NCBI GenBank assembly: GCA_023431345.1
Contig: JAEYWK010000136.1
Span: forward strand, 1-27,347
Length of the DNA stretch: 27,347 nucleotides
DNA from: Pseudomonadota bacterium
GTDB taxonomy: Bacteria > Myxococcota_A > Polyangia > Polyangiales > Polyangiaceae
Direction of reading: 5' to 3'
The stretch's first letter is position 1, and every line of letters begins with the position of its first letter. A program made the translations under genes and the position numbers. This document shows, piece by piece, positions 7,473 to 16,211 of this stretch. The notes beneath the pieces were generated by a model. The model had not been told where the DNA came from, did no database searches, and saw nothing but the letters and a program-made list of their open reading frames with translations.

Positions 7473-10400
7473 AAGGTCGGCACATGGCTTCGCGACGCAA
7501 GACTCCCAAGAAGACGGCCGAGCCGTCCGGCAATCCCGATCCCCGAGCACCGCTCGACCGTGCCGCGTTGCTCACCGAGGTGCGGCCCCTGCTCAAAGCG
7601 CTGGCAGCGGATCTGCTGAAGCGCGCCGACGACTCGCCCGGCATCACGCATGCTCTGCAGGCCCGGCACGCTGCCGAGAAAGCCGCTGAGCGCACCGCCG
7701 ACGCCTTCCCCGATTGGCGCCGCTCGTTCGTGGAGCAGGTCGCGGCCGCCTGGCTGCTCTCGTGTGTGTTCGTGCGAACGCTGGAAGATCGCCAACTGCT
7801 CGGCAAGAACCGCATCGCCGGCCCGGGCGCCCTCGACAGCTGGAAGGCCTTCCTGCAGCTCGCGCCCTCCCTCTCCGAACGCGAGTACCTGCTCACGGTG
7901 TTCCGCGAGCTCTCCCGTTTCCCGGCCGCCGCCGATCTGTTCGACGTGCGCCACAACCCCGTTTGGCTCCTGGCGCCCTCGGCCGAAGGCGCGCGCCAGC
8001 TGCTCGAGCTGTTCCGCGGCGCCAACGCTGAGGCCCCGACCTTTCGGTTCGGCGGCGCCGACACCCGCTTCCTCGGCGATCTCTATCAAGACTTGAGCGA
8101 AGACGTGCGCAAGCGCTACGCGCTCCTGCAAACCCCGCGCTTCGTCGAAAGCTTCATCCTCGATCGCACGCTCGAGCCCGCCATCGAGCGTTTTGGTCTC
8201 AACGACACCCGTCTGATCGACCCCACCTGCGGCAGCGGCCACTTCTTGCTTGGCGCCTTCGAGCGCATCTTCGACCACCGCCTGCGCGCCGAGCCCGGTC
8301 TCTCCCCGCGCGAAGCCGCCAGCAAAGCGCTCGACGCGGTCGCGGGCGCCGACATCAACCCCTACGCCGTCGCGATCGCCCGCTTCCGCCTCACGCTCGC
8401 CTTCATCGAAAAGTGCGGCCTGCAGAAGCTCAAAGACGTGCCGCGCCTGCCGCTGCACCTCGCGGTGGCCGACTCGCTCCTTTACAACCCACAAACGGGC
8501 CAACAGCTTGGCCTCGCCCCCGGCACCGACCCCGAAAAGTGGGAAGGCTCACACTTCTCGCTCGAAGATCCCGCCGCCGCCCGCGACGTTCTCTTCAAAA
8601 GCTACGCCGCCGTCGTCGGCAACCCACCGTACATCACCGTGAAGGACGCCGTGCTGCGTGAGCGCTACCGCGACCTCTATGCCTCCGCGGCCGGCAAGTA
8701 CTCGCTCGCCGCCCCTTTCGCCGAACGCTTTTTCCAGCTCGCTCGCGACGGCGCCTCGGTTGGCATGATCACCGCCAACTCGTTTATGAAGCGCGAGTTC
8801 GGCAAGCAGCTAATCGAAAAGTACCTGCCCACCGTCAACCTCGAGTTCATCGTCAACACCTCCGGCGCTTACATCCCCGGCCACGGCACCCCGACCGTGC
8901 TGCTGTTCGGCACCCGCGACAAGCCCAAGGGCACCGACGTGCTGGCGGTGCTGGCCAGCCGCGGAGAGCCGAGCACGCCGGACGACCCCGAGCGCGGCTT
9001 CGTCTGGTCCAGCATTGCCGAGCACTGGAGCGAGGTCGGCTTCGAGAACGAGTTCATCTCGGTCGCGCGCGTCGAGCGGACGAGCCTCGCGAAGCATCCG
9101 TGGAGCTTGGGAGGTGGTGGTGCGGGGGAGTTGAAGGAACTGCTGGAAGAACGCGCCGAGGCAACGCTCGGGACGCTCACGACGAGCATCGGCATCTCTT
9201 GCGTTACAGGTGAGGACGATGTCTATCTTCTGCCTCCTGACGCCGCGAAGCGATTTCGGGTGGGTCGGACACGCCCGCTGGTCACGGGCGAATACGTCCG
9301 TGATTGGTCGCTGGCTCCTGCCGGCCTCTGCGTGTTCCCGTTCACGGACGACTTTGCTGTGCTCAAGGAAGTCGAGGCCGCGCAAGAGCTTCGCCACCTC
9401 TGGCCGTACCGGTCCGTAATCAGCAAACGGAAGCGTTTCGGCACGCCCATGCTGGAGCGGGGCCTCACCTGGTACGAGCTGCAGGAGCTCTACGCCGACA
9501 AGCTCCGCACGCCGCTCACCATCACCTTCGCCTTCGTCGCCACCCACAACCACTTCGTCCTCGACCGCGGCGGCAAAGTCTTCAACCGCTCCGCCCCCAT
9601 CATCAAGCTCCCCGAAACCGCCACCGAAGACGACCACCTCGCCCTCCTCGCCTACCTCAACAGCTCCACCGCCTGCTTCTGGATGAAGCAAGTCTTCTTT
9701 CCCAAGTACGGTGCCGTAAAGGCAGATCACCCCGACCCGGCGCGGAACTTCTACGAGTTCGCCGGGACCGGACTGAAAGAGCTACCCCTCCCTGGCTTTG
9801 AGGCCAGTGCGCGGGGTGCCGCAACCTACTGTGCCAAGGAACTCAATTCACTTGGCTCGGAACGCGCGAACGTATTGTCGGCAATTCGACTCGCGCGCTT
9901 ACTGACGGAGGCGAAGGACGAAGCTTCAGCCCAACAAGTGATAGACGAGTCCTGGCGAGAAGCGGACCGCCTACGCAGGCGAATGGTTTTCCTTCAAGAA
10001 GAACTTGATTGGATTGTGTACCAAGCTAGCCGCTTGTGTTCCGCCGACTGCGTCGAGACGTCGAAGGACTACCTAAACCACTCGGAGCTCACCCGTGGAC
10101 AACGTGCCTTCGACCCAGTCGATGGGGAGAGAGCTTCACTGGTCAGGCGCGGCGGCGAGCTCCTCCCCGCAGTGGTAGCGGAAGTCGAAACAGCCTCGCC
10201 AACCGCATTGTCACAGCAGCAACTCGATCTCCTTGAGCGGCGTCGAAGCGAAACTCGAAAAACTGCAGAACTGGCGCTACTGGAGCAGGCGGTTTTCAAA
10301 CGTCTATGGCGGGATACTGAGCTGAACATGATCGAGGCTGACTTTCGGCACAGACGCAATTGCGAGGCCATTGAGGAGGCGATCGCGGGCACGATGGAAC

Positions 10401-11122
10401 GAGCGTCGAGCGCTTCGAGCCAGGTTTTGCGGTCCGGGACGCTCGTCAACACAGTGGCGTCAACCCTGCTTTCGCTCTGTGCGACACGCGGGCTTAACCC
10501 ACGGCATCTGCTCGCCGAGAGGGCGGTTCCTTTCCTTGCGGCCTTGCGCCATACGGAGGTCGGGCTGGAAAAGCGCGCTACCTGGGAGAACGTTTGGGAA
10601 CTCCAACGAGCGGAAGATCGCGGCGAGGCGGTGGGCACCATCACGCCGCCACGGAAGTACGACCCGAAGGATTTTCGAGACCCAAACTACTTTACGCTCC
10701 GCGGCAAGCTCGACGTCCCCAAAGAGCGCTTCATCTCCTACCCCGGCTGCGAGAGCGACGAAGACAAAGACCCGGTCTATGGCTGGGCAGGCTGGGATCA
10801 CCTGCAGCGCGCCGTGGCGCTAGCCGGCCTCTACCAAGATCGCAAGCAACGCGAGGGCTGGAGCAAGGACCGCCTGCTGCCCATGCTCGCAGGCCTGCTC
10901 GAGCTCTTGCCCTGGCTCAAGCAGTGGCACCACGAGCCCAGCGCCGACCTCGGCGGCGAGCGCCCGTCCGACCAATTCGCAGCGTTCCTCGACGCCGAAT
11001 GCGCCGAGCACGGCTTCACCCACGACCAACTCCGCGCCTGGCGCCCGCCCGCCAAAGGTCGCACAGGTGTCGCCAAGCCTCGCCGCAAACGCGCCGACGA
11101 TGACGAAGAGGTTCCAGAGTAG
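7469..11122 (+). CDS. pglX: BREX-2 adenine-specific DNA methyltransferase PglX
   Basis: PglX methylates adenine at a specific site to mark host DNA and is needed for BREX restriction. The frame opens with GTG 7469, overlapping the pglW stop (GTGA). ATG 7484 has GAAAGG seven bases upstream and may be the true start. In GTG numbering (1217 residues), motif I is DPTCGSGHF (251-259) and the catalytic motif IV is NPPY (385-388), a gamma-class N6-adenine methyltransferase pair. Residues about 530-1060 should hold the target-recognition region. There codon use is visibly less C-biased than in the catalytic N-terminus and the last 150 residues, suggesting mosaic exchange. The C-terminus is Lys/Arg-rich. 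Length and order after pglW fit BREX type 2. Confidence 0.95.
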   Translation: MKGRHMASRRKTPKKTAEPSGNPDPRAPLDRAALLTEVRPLLKALAADLLKRADDSPGITHALQARHAAEKAAERTADAFPDWRRSFVEQVAAAWLLSCVFVRTLEDRQLLGKNRIAGPGALDSWKAFLQLAPSLSEREYLLTVFRELSRFPAAADLFDVRHNPVWLLAPSAEGARQLLELFRGANAEAPTFRFGGADTRFLGDLYQDLSEDVRKRYALLQTPRFVESFILDRTLEPAIERFGLNDTRLIDPTCGSGHFLLGAFERIFDHRLRAEPGLSPREAASKALDAVAGADINPYAVAIARFRLTLAFIEKCGLQKLKDVPRLPLHLAVADSLLYNPQTGQQLGLAPGTDPEKWEGSHFSLEDPAAARDVLFKSYAAVVGNPPYITVKDAVLRERYRDLYASAAGKYSLAAPFAERFFQLARDGASVGMITANSFMKREFGKQLIEKYLPTVNLEFIVNTSGAYIPGHGTPTVLLFGTRDKPKGTDVLAVLASRGEPSTPDDPERGFVWSSIAEHWSEVGFENEFISVARVERTSLAKHPWSLGGGGAGELKELLEERAEATLGTLTTSIGISCVTGEDDVYLLPPDAAKRFRVGRTRPLVTGEYVRDWSLAPAGLCVFPFTDDFAVLKEVEAAQELRHLWPYRSVISKRKRFGTPMLERGLTWYELQELYADKLRTPLTITFAFVATHNHFVLDRGGKVFNRSAPIIKLPETATEDDHLALLAYLNSSTACFWMKQVFFPKYGAVKADHPDPARNFYEFAGTGLKELPLPGFEASARGAATYCAKELNSLGSERANVLSAIRLARLLTEAKDEASAQQVIDESWREADRLRRRMVFLQEELDWIVYQASRLCSADCVETSKDYLNHSELTRGQRAFDPVDGERASLVRRGGELLPAVVAEVETASPTALSQQQLDLLERRRSETRKTAELALLEQAVFKRLWRDTELNMIEADFRHRRNCEAIEEAIAGTMERASSASSQVLRSGTLVNTVASTLLSLCATRGLNPRHLLAERAVPFLAALRHTEVGLEKRATWENVWELQRAEDRGEAVGTITPPRKYDPKDFRDPNYFTLRGKLDVPKERFISYPGCESDEDKDPVYGWAGWDHLQRAVALAGLYQDRKQREGWSKDRLLPMLAGLLELLPWLKQWHHEPSADLGGERPSDQFAAFLDAECAEHGFTHDQLRAWRPPAKGRTGVAKPRRKRADDDEEVPE

Positions 11123-11134
11123 TTGCCATTGCCA

Positions 11135-11153
11135 GCACCACCGCGTGTGGTGC
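11135..11153 (+). terminator. Hairpin after pglX, possible terminator or attenuator
   Basis: GCACCAC (11135-11141) and GTGGTGC (11147-11153) make a perfect 7-bp stem with a 5-base loop, 12 bases after the pglX stop. No T-run follows, so it is not a standard intrinsic terminator. It may mark the join between the BREX operon and the inserted SIR2-HerA pair. Confidence 0.35.
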
Positions 11154-11173
11154 GTCAGCCACGTGACGAAGCC

Positions 11174-11180
11174 AGGAGGG
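11174..11180 (+). promoter_or_regulatory. Ribosome binding site of SIR2 gene
   Basis: AGGAGGG with a 7-base spacer to ATG 11188 is near-ideal. It selects this start over later in-frame methionines. Confidence 0.7.
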
Positions 11181-11187
11181 ATACAGG

Positions 11188-12651
11188 ATGGCCGAGACTG
11201 CCGATGCTCAGCATGAATCACCAGGCCGCGCGCTTCCTTGGGTGCGCTTTATGCCCAACATCGACACGCACGCCGGTGGCCGCAACGGGACTGATGAAAG
11301 TTGGCTCCACGAAATCGAGCCTCGGATTGCGGCGCTGATTCAGGCTGAGCATGTCAGTCTGCTCATAGGCAGCGGGCTCACGACCGCAATCGGCTACGAG
11401 CTCGGCGCATCTACGCAGGGTATGGAGCGGATGACGTTGACGTCGCCCCTGGCGCCCGCCATCAGGAGGGAAGCCGACGCGTCTGCCATGCGAATGGGCC
11501 GCAACAATGCGAATGTCGAGGACGATATTCGCGCCGCTCGTCAGCTGCTTGACGGTCTCAAAGTTGCCGCAAACCTTACTGGTGAACCAACGGGGGTGGA
11601 TGCGGACACGAGCAACGCTTCGCCGAGTGCGGCCTCGTTTTCCGCTGCCGCTCGCCGCTACCATGACGAGCTCGCGAAGGAGCTGGATTTGCTTCTGACG
11701 GCCTTCGCCAAGAATGTCCTCGCTGCGGAGCGTGGGATCCGAGGCGGCCTAACGCCCGCAGAGCCTGGGCCCCAGCAACTGGAGAAAGCCAACGCCGCGC
11801 GCAGGCTGCTCGGCAGCTTTCTGCTGACCTTCGCGAGCAGAGCCGCGAGTCGTGAACGACTCCACGTGTTCACGACCAACTACGACCGCCTTCTCGAGTT
11901 CGCGTGTGACCTGGCGGGCGTCCACGTGCTCGACCGGTTCGTTGGGAGCATTGAGCCCGTATTTCGCAGCAGCAGGCTCGGCCTCGACTTGCACTACAAC
12001 CCGCCGGGGATCCGTGGAGAACCTCGGTACGTTGAAGGAGTCGTCCGGTTGACGAAACTCCACGGCAGCCTCGATTGGCGATATCAGCATGGGCCATGGG
12101 GCCGTCGAGAGGTGGTCCGCACCGCCTTGCCGTTCGGGGCTGACGACAGCCACCCCGCTGTCGGACAGCAGGGCTCGAGCATCATGATCTACCCGAACGC
12201 CGCCAAGGACGTAGAGACGCTCGAGTATCCCTACGCGGACCTGTTTCGGGACTTCGCCGCGGCGGCTTGTCAGCCGAACGGCGTCGTCGTGACCTACGGG
12301 TATGGGTTCGGCGATGACCACGTCAATCGAGTGCTGCGCGACATGCTGACCCTGCCTTCGACGCACTTGCTGATCATTTCGTTCGACGACAAGGACGGCC
12401 GGATAGCCGCATTCGACGAGTCGGTCGGGCGCCCCGCCCAGGTCAGCGTCATGGTCGGTGCCGCGGTCGCCGGCCTGGAAAGGCTCGTCTCACGCTTCCT
12501 GCCCAAGCCCGCCATTGACCGCATCACCTGGCGACTGGCCGAGTTGTTGGAGCGGCGCGGGGCTGTGAGGCGCGGCCTCGCCGTGTCGGACACAACAAGA
12601 GCGGCGGGCGTGCCTGTCGAGCCTGGAGAGAGCGATGACTCGACTCGTTGA
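11188..12651 (+). CDS. SIR2-family NADase of a SIR2-HerA defence pair
   Basis: This 487-residue protein of the bacterial defence SIR2 (SIR2_2-like) class hydrolyses NAD+ to starve infected cells. Motifs are in the expected order. LLIGSGLT (58-65) is the nucleotide-binding loop. TTNYD (229-233) carries the conserved Asn/Asp. KLHGSLDW (290-297) carries the likely catalytic His292. GYGFGDDHVN (371-380) is the C-terminal Rossmann motif typical of defence sirtuins. Residues 1-40 and 415-487 are family-variable. The 3' end overlaps the herA start by 17 bases, implying stoichiometric translation. In characterised SIR2-HerA systems the two proteins form a large complex in which HerA gates NADase and nuclease activity. 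The pair sits between pglX and pglY and is independent cargo, not a BREX core component. Confidence 0.9.
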   Translation: MAETADAQHESPGRALPWVRFMPNIDTHAGGRNGTDESWLHEIEPRIAALIQAEHVSLLIGSGLTTAIGYELGASTQGMERMTLTSPLAPAIRREADASAMRMGRNNANVEDDIRAARQLLDGLKVAANLTGEPTGVDADTSNASPSAASFSAAARRYHDELAKELDLLLTAFAKNVLAAERGIRGGLTPAEPGPQQLEKANAARRLLGSFLLTFASRAASRERLHVFTTNYDRLLEFACDLAGVHVLDRFVGSIEPVFRSSRLGLDLHYNPPGIRGEPRYVEGVVRLTKLHGSLDWRYQHGPWGRREVVRTALPFGADDSHPAVGQQGSSIMIYPNAAKDVETLEYPYADLFRDFAAAACQPNGVVVTYGYGFGDDHVNRVLRDMLTLPSTHLLIISFDDKDGRIAAFDESVGRPAQVSVMVGAAVAGLERLVSRFLPKPAIDRITWRLAELLERRGAVRRGLAVSDTTRAAGVPVEPGESDDSTR

Positions 12652-14818
12652 CGCGCTGGGAGAGCGCATCGTCGGCATGGTCGAACGGGTCGCTCCGGAC
12701 AGCTTCACGGTTGCGATCGACGTGGACGCGCCCCACGCGACCGCCCTGAACACCGGCACGCCAGAGCGCTTCCCCAGAGTCAACGGCTATTTGATTGTGC
12801 CGCACAGCGGCGGTGCCACCGTCGGCATCGTGTCCTCCGTGCGTATCGAGCGCTCCTCGTTTCCCAAGCGGAAGGGACTGAAGGATTTCGATCTCGTGGA
12901 CCTCCCTTTCCCGCAGCGGATCGTCGTCGTGACGCCGATTGGAACGCTGCAGCGTCGATACGTCGAGGGCAAGGACTACCAGCTCGTGATGGAGCGCGGC
13001 GTCGACGTCTTTCCCTCCGTGGGTGATGCGGCACACCTGCCCGGAAGTGATCAGCTTGCAGCGATCGTTGGCCCAGCTGATGGCGGGGCGGTTCCCATCG
13101 GCCGGTCGCCGTTGGCGGACGGTCGCGAGATCAGAGTCGACCCGGATCGTCTATTCGGTCGCCACCTCGCAGTTCTGGGCAATACGGGCTCAGGCAAGTC
13201 CTGCTCCGTCGCCGGCCTCATCCGATGGTCAGTCGAGGCGGCGGTCGAACAAGCTGGGCGGTGGCGGGGGCGCGTCATCGTGCTCGACCCGAACGGCGAA
13301 TACGCCCACGCCTTCGAGGGGCTCCCGGCCGATGTGCGGGTCTACCGAGTCTCCCCGAAGCAGAACGAGAGGCAGCTTCGCGTGCCGGCTTGGCTCTGGA
13401 ACGCCGACGAGTGGGCCTCGTTCACGCGGGCCGCGCCAGGCGTTCAGCGCCCGCTCCTCGTGGATGCGCTACAGCAGGCCAGGGGAACTGGCACGGGACA
13501 TCCGGGAGTCGCTCAGAAGGTGGGCAACGTGCTCCGGTTGGCGCTGTCATACTTGAATGAGTCCATTCGGACGGACGAGTTCCGAAAACAGCACGGGGCC
13601 TACCCGCAAACGCTGGCAACCTTTTCGATCGACCTCAGCTCCGCCATCACGACTTTCGATGGCTCAGACACCACGAGAAAGGCTCTAGAGGCGCTCCGGG
13701 AGGCCTTCGCTAAAGCGGAGGAAGGGCTCCGAAACGGCCCGAAGGGCGCCAACGGACACTGGTACAACCTAGCGAATCTCCCGGCGGTTGAAGCGCTGAG
13801 GGACCAGTGCTCGGAGGTTCTTGACCTTCTCGGCGTTCGCAACCTCAGAAGAGTCGACGAGCACGCGCCCGTCCCGATGGATGTTCGATTGCTGAAGCAC
13901 CTGATCGACTTGGCAGCTCGAACTTCGCCCATCCGAAACGCCGACCAGATGGCCGCGAGCCTTTCGCTTCGCGTCGAGATGCTGCTCGCTCAGGAACGGC
14001 TTCGCGTTGTGGCCCTGCCCGACAGCGAGCCCTCACTTGCCGAGTGGTTGACCGAGCACCTCGCCCCGATGGATCCCCCGCCAGGAGTGGACGGATCGAT
14101 CGTGGTTCTGGATCTCTCGCTGCTCCCGGCCGAGATCACGCACACCGTGGTGTCAGTGACTTGCCGCGTCGTATTCGAGGCACTTCAGCGACATCGGCGT
14201 CTCGCCTCCACGGTGTCCATCGACAACTCGGAGAGTTCCTCGGCTGCGTCACCATCGCTCCCGACATGCCTCGTGATCGAAGAAGCGCATACCTTCGCGC
14301 ACGCGCGACTTGGAGCCGACGGGGCCAGCGCCCCGGCCCAGCACTGCAGCGAGACGATCGAGAAGATAGCCCGTGAGGGACGCAAATTCGGGCTTGGGAT
14401 GGTTCTCGCCTCGCAGCGTCCATCGGAGCTCTCCTCGACTGTGCTGTCGCAGTGCAACACTTTCCTCCTCCACCGCATCGTCAACGACCGGGATCAGGAC
14501 CAGGTCCGGCGCCTCGTCCCTGACGGATTGGGAGATGTGTTGCGAGAGCTTCCGAGCTTGCCGACGCGGCGAGCCATCCTGCTCGGTTGGGCAACAGCTG
14601 CACCGGTCGTCGTCGAAATGCGCTCACTGGACGAGAAGCACCGCCCCCATTCCAGCGATCCTGACTTCTGGCGAGCATGGACCGAAGGGCCCGAGTCGGA
14701 ACGGAAGGTCGACTGGCAAGCCGTCGCAGACGATTGGGTCGCCGGAGCCGTCGTGGGTGGCGAGTTGACGAACGACGGAGCGCCAGCCGATGCGGCGGAG
14801 CGCGAGCCCGATGAGTAA
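12635..14818 (+). CDS. herA: HerA-type ATPase/translocase of SIR2-HerA pair
   Basis: This 727-residue FtsK/HerA-superfamily ATPase assembles as a hexamer and pumps or unwinds DNA; here it partners the SIR2 NADase. An N-terminal beta-rich HAS-barrel (about 5-105) leads into Walker A GNTGSGKS (182-189), followed by VIVLDPNGEYAHAF, typical of HerA. Walker B is LVIEE (546-550) with AHTFAH after it. GLGMVLASQRPSELSSTVL and LHRIVNDRDQDQVRRL supply the sensor and arginine-finger region. GGAGAG precedes the ATG inside the SIR2 gene, so the two are coupled. The stop is 16 bp from the convergent end of the minus-strand cassette. The acidic tail after residue 690 is probably flexible. The family call is secure; substrate and trigger are unknown. 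Confidence 0.92.
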   Translation: MTRLVDALGERIVGMVERVAPDSFTVAIDVDAPHATALNTGTPERFPRVNGYLIVPHSGGATVGIVSSVRIERSSFPKRKGLKDFDLVDLPFPQRIVVVTPIGTLQRRYVEGKDYQLVMERGVDVFPSVGDAAHLPGSDQLAAIVGPADGGAVPIGRSPLADGREIRVDPDRLFGRHLAVLGNTGSGKSCSVAGLIRWSVEAAVEQAGRWRGRVIVLDPNGEYAHAFEGLPADVRVYRVSPKQNERQLRVPAWLWNADEWASFTRAAPGVQRPLLVDALQQARGTGTGHPGVAQKVGNVLRLALSYLNESIRTDEFRKQHGAYPQTLATFSIDLSSAITTFDGSDTTRKALEALREAFAKAEEGLRNGPKGANGHWYNLANLPAVEALRDQCSEVLDLLGVRNLRRVDEHAPVPMDVRLLKHLIDLAARTSPIRNADQMAASLSLRVEMLLAQERLRVVALPDSEPSLAEWLTEHLAPMDPPPGVDGSIVVLDLSLLPAEITHTVVSVTCRVVFEALQRHRRLASTVSIDNSESSSAASPSLPTCLVIEEAHTFAHARLGADGASAPAQHCSETIEKIAREGRKFGLGMVLASQRPSELSSTVLSQCNTFLLHRIVNDRDQDQVRRLVPDGLGDVLRELPSLPTRRAILLGWATAAPVVVEMRSLDEKHRPHSSDPDFWRAWTEGPESERKVDWQAVADDWVAGAVVGGELTNDGAPADAAEREPDE

Positions 14819-14834
14819 TCGAAGCCGCGTGCAC

Positions 14835-15206
14835 TCAGGCAGCACGTAGGCTGAACGGGACTGGCTCGACGTTAGGGGCGGCCTGAGCCGCGCTGCTGAT
14901 CGCGGCCTCGGCCTCCGTGTGAAGCTGTTCGAGCTTCTTGCGGGAGCGATCGCTGAGCCCGTCAGCAAGATAGCGCTCGGCGAGTTGGACCGCGCGGAGC
15001 AGGTCACCAGCGCTGAGCGAGGCCGCCACCGCGCCAAGTCGGGCGACCTCGCCCTCGACAGTCTGCGCGCCCAAGATTGCCGCGAGCTCCTGCTCCAGCT
15101 CAGCCACGTCGCGAAACGCGCGTTCGGCTTCCCACGAGCCGGCAGGCAGCGCCTCAGCCCGCAAGATGGCGCTCGTTACACTATGGTTCAGTTCCTCGAG
15201 GCCCAT
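14835..15206 (-). CDS. Small helical protein, third gene of minus-strand cassette
   Basis: This 123-residue protein, ATG 15206, has a start lying 26 bases inside the end of the preceding gene. It is almost entirely predicted helix: residues 1-50 are heptad-like (VAELEQELAAILGAQ), 51-85 are Ala/Leu-rich, and 86-105 contain SRKKLEQLHTEAEAAIS. No catalytic motif, signal peptide or membrane segment is seen. It may be an immunity or scaffold partner of the two proteins upstream, judged only from overlap and orientation. It converges with herA at a 16-bp gap. The family is not recognised. Confidence 0.65.
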   Translation of the reverse strand: MGLEELNHSVTSAILRAEALPAGSWEAERAFRDVAELEQELAAILGAQTVEGEVARLGAVAASLSAGDLLRAVQLAERYLADGLSDRSRKKLEQLHTEAEAAISSAAQAAPNVEPVPFSLRAA

Positions 15207-15708
15207 CGTCGACCGTCATCCTAACGCTAGGGTCCGAGAAGCGTACCACGCAGGCCGCCGGTGTGCCGCGCTCGGCGAAGGGAGAGCGCCTCGCCTGCGC
15301 GATTTTCCGGGCTAACAGCGCCTCGATATCCTGCTCGTCCGTCCCACCGATCTCGAAGACCATCGTCCGCCCCGTCGAGACATCGGTCATCAGCCAGTCG
15401 GCGCCCTCTGCAAGCCGGGCCTGGAGCCGTCGCGCGATACGCCAGTCGCATTGGGAGCGGGCGAGCGCGAGGCCGATTGCCTCGGCACCCTCCTCGGTCA
15501 CCCGGTTCATGTCCTCGTACGTTGCGGTGTGGGGCTCCCGCGGTCGCCAACGGAGCTCTTCATCGACGACCACACCTCGTACTGTGCCACTGAGGTGCAC
15601 TCCGGGGTGATGGCGCACTTCCAGCGCTACAGCAGCCCGATGAGCGAGTGGCGTGGCGGTGTCCGTGGGCACACCGATCAACGCACCGAGTGCATCGAGG
15701 TCGATCAT
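15181..15708 (-). CDS. Unknown protein with degenerate nuclease-like core, middle gene of cassette
   Basis: This 175-residue protein's ATG at 15708 overlaps the preceding stop as ATGA, so it is translationally coupled; the longer open frame to 16068 is rejected. Residues 100-160 read like a restriction-endonuclease-fold core: GADWLMTD (102-109), strand TMVFEIGGTDE (115-125), helix LLARKIAQAR (131-140), then strand AACVVRFSDP. The second strand has E119-I-G where an active enzyme would have E-x-K; K135 in the next helix could substitute. It may therefore be an inactive or circularly altered nuclease, or a binding module. I have a weak memory of similar E-x-G-G-T proteins in mobile elements. 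The function is not established. Confidence 0.65.
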   Translation of the reverse strand: MIDLDALGALIGVPTDTATPLAHRAAVALEVRHHPGVHLSGTVRGVVVDEELRWRPREPHTATYEDMNRVTEEGAEAIGLALARSQCDWRIARRLQARLAEGADWLMTDVSTGRTMVFEIGGTDEQDIEALLARKIAQARRSPFAERGTPAACVVRFSDPSVRMTVDDGPRGTEP

Positions 15709-16211
15709 CTTGCCAGTGTCCCAAGCTGCAGGTGCAAGGCGGCCATGAAACCGGCCACGACACGCTCGAAGACATCGCGACCGAACGTCCCGCCCAGGGG
15801 ATGAGCTGGCGACCCAGTTGACGGAGCAAACTCGAGCTCGAGGTCGGAAGTGCCACCCGATCTCGCCACACGCGCGCTCGCGTCCACGAGCTCGCGGAGC
15901 GACTCGACAAAGAAATGCTTGAACTCGCTCCCGCCCGAGCGGCCTCGCTGTGTCCGATAGGCAGCCACGTGCGCGGCCAAGCGATCGCCCGCGGCTACAC
16001 GGATGACCGTGTGCAGCGGTGTCGACTTGGCGAGCTCGCCGTAGCCTTGTAGCTCTAGACCTAGCCACCGCACACGCACGGCATCCTGGGCATCCGTGAA
16101 GAGCCGCACGGCTTCGGTTGCAGCCGTGACGGGATCAAGGCGCCCGTGGTTCAACCGAAGCTGCAGGGAGCGAGCCTTCCCGCTCAGTAAGGCTGCCAGC
16201 TCCGGCGTCAT
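15705..16211 (-). CDS. AbiTii-like protein, first gene of cassette
   Basis: This is a 168-residue protein starting at ATG 16211. Residues 5-60 match the pattern of the AbiTii N-terminal domain found in abortive-infection toxins: a helical region of paired helices ending in RWLGLELQGYGE, with W49, E53, G56 and Y57. Residues 95-112 (EFKHFFVESLRELVDASA) and 146-165 are further helices. No enzyme motif is visible. The stop overlaps the next ATG (ATGA). The orientation opposes every flanking gene between 2394 and 27029, so the cassette is transcribed independently, from the 16212-16559 spacer. The AbiTii assignment rests on the W-L-x-L-E-L-x-G-Y signature alone. Confidence 0.6.
   Translation of the reverse strand: MTPELAALLSGKARSLQLRLNHGRLDPVTAATEAVRLFTDAQDAVRVRWLGLELQGYGELAKSTPLHTVIRVAAGDRLAAHVAAYRTQRGRSGGSEFKHFFVESLRELVDASARVARSGGTSDLELEFAPSTGSPAHPLGGTFGRDVFERVVAGFMAALHLQLGTLAR

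Noticed and set aside
9124..9128. G-run in pglX as a phase-variation tract
   Set aside because: Only five G bases, too short for slippage; the frame is intact. Phase variation by a G-tract is known in Streptomyces pglX but is not supported here.
14828..14852. Weak inverted repeat CGTGC/GCACG between herA and the convergent cassette
   Set aside because: Only five base pairs with a 9-base loop and no T-run; not enough to call a terminator.
15709..16068. Extension of the middle cassette gene to an upstream ATG
   Set aside because: It would overlap most of the AbiTii-like gene, while ATG 15708 forms a clean ATGA junction.
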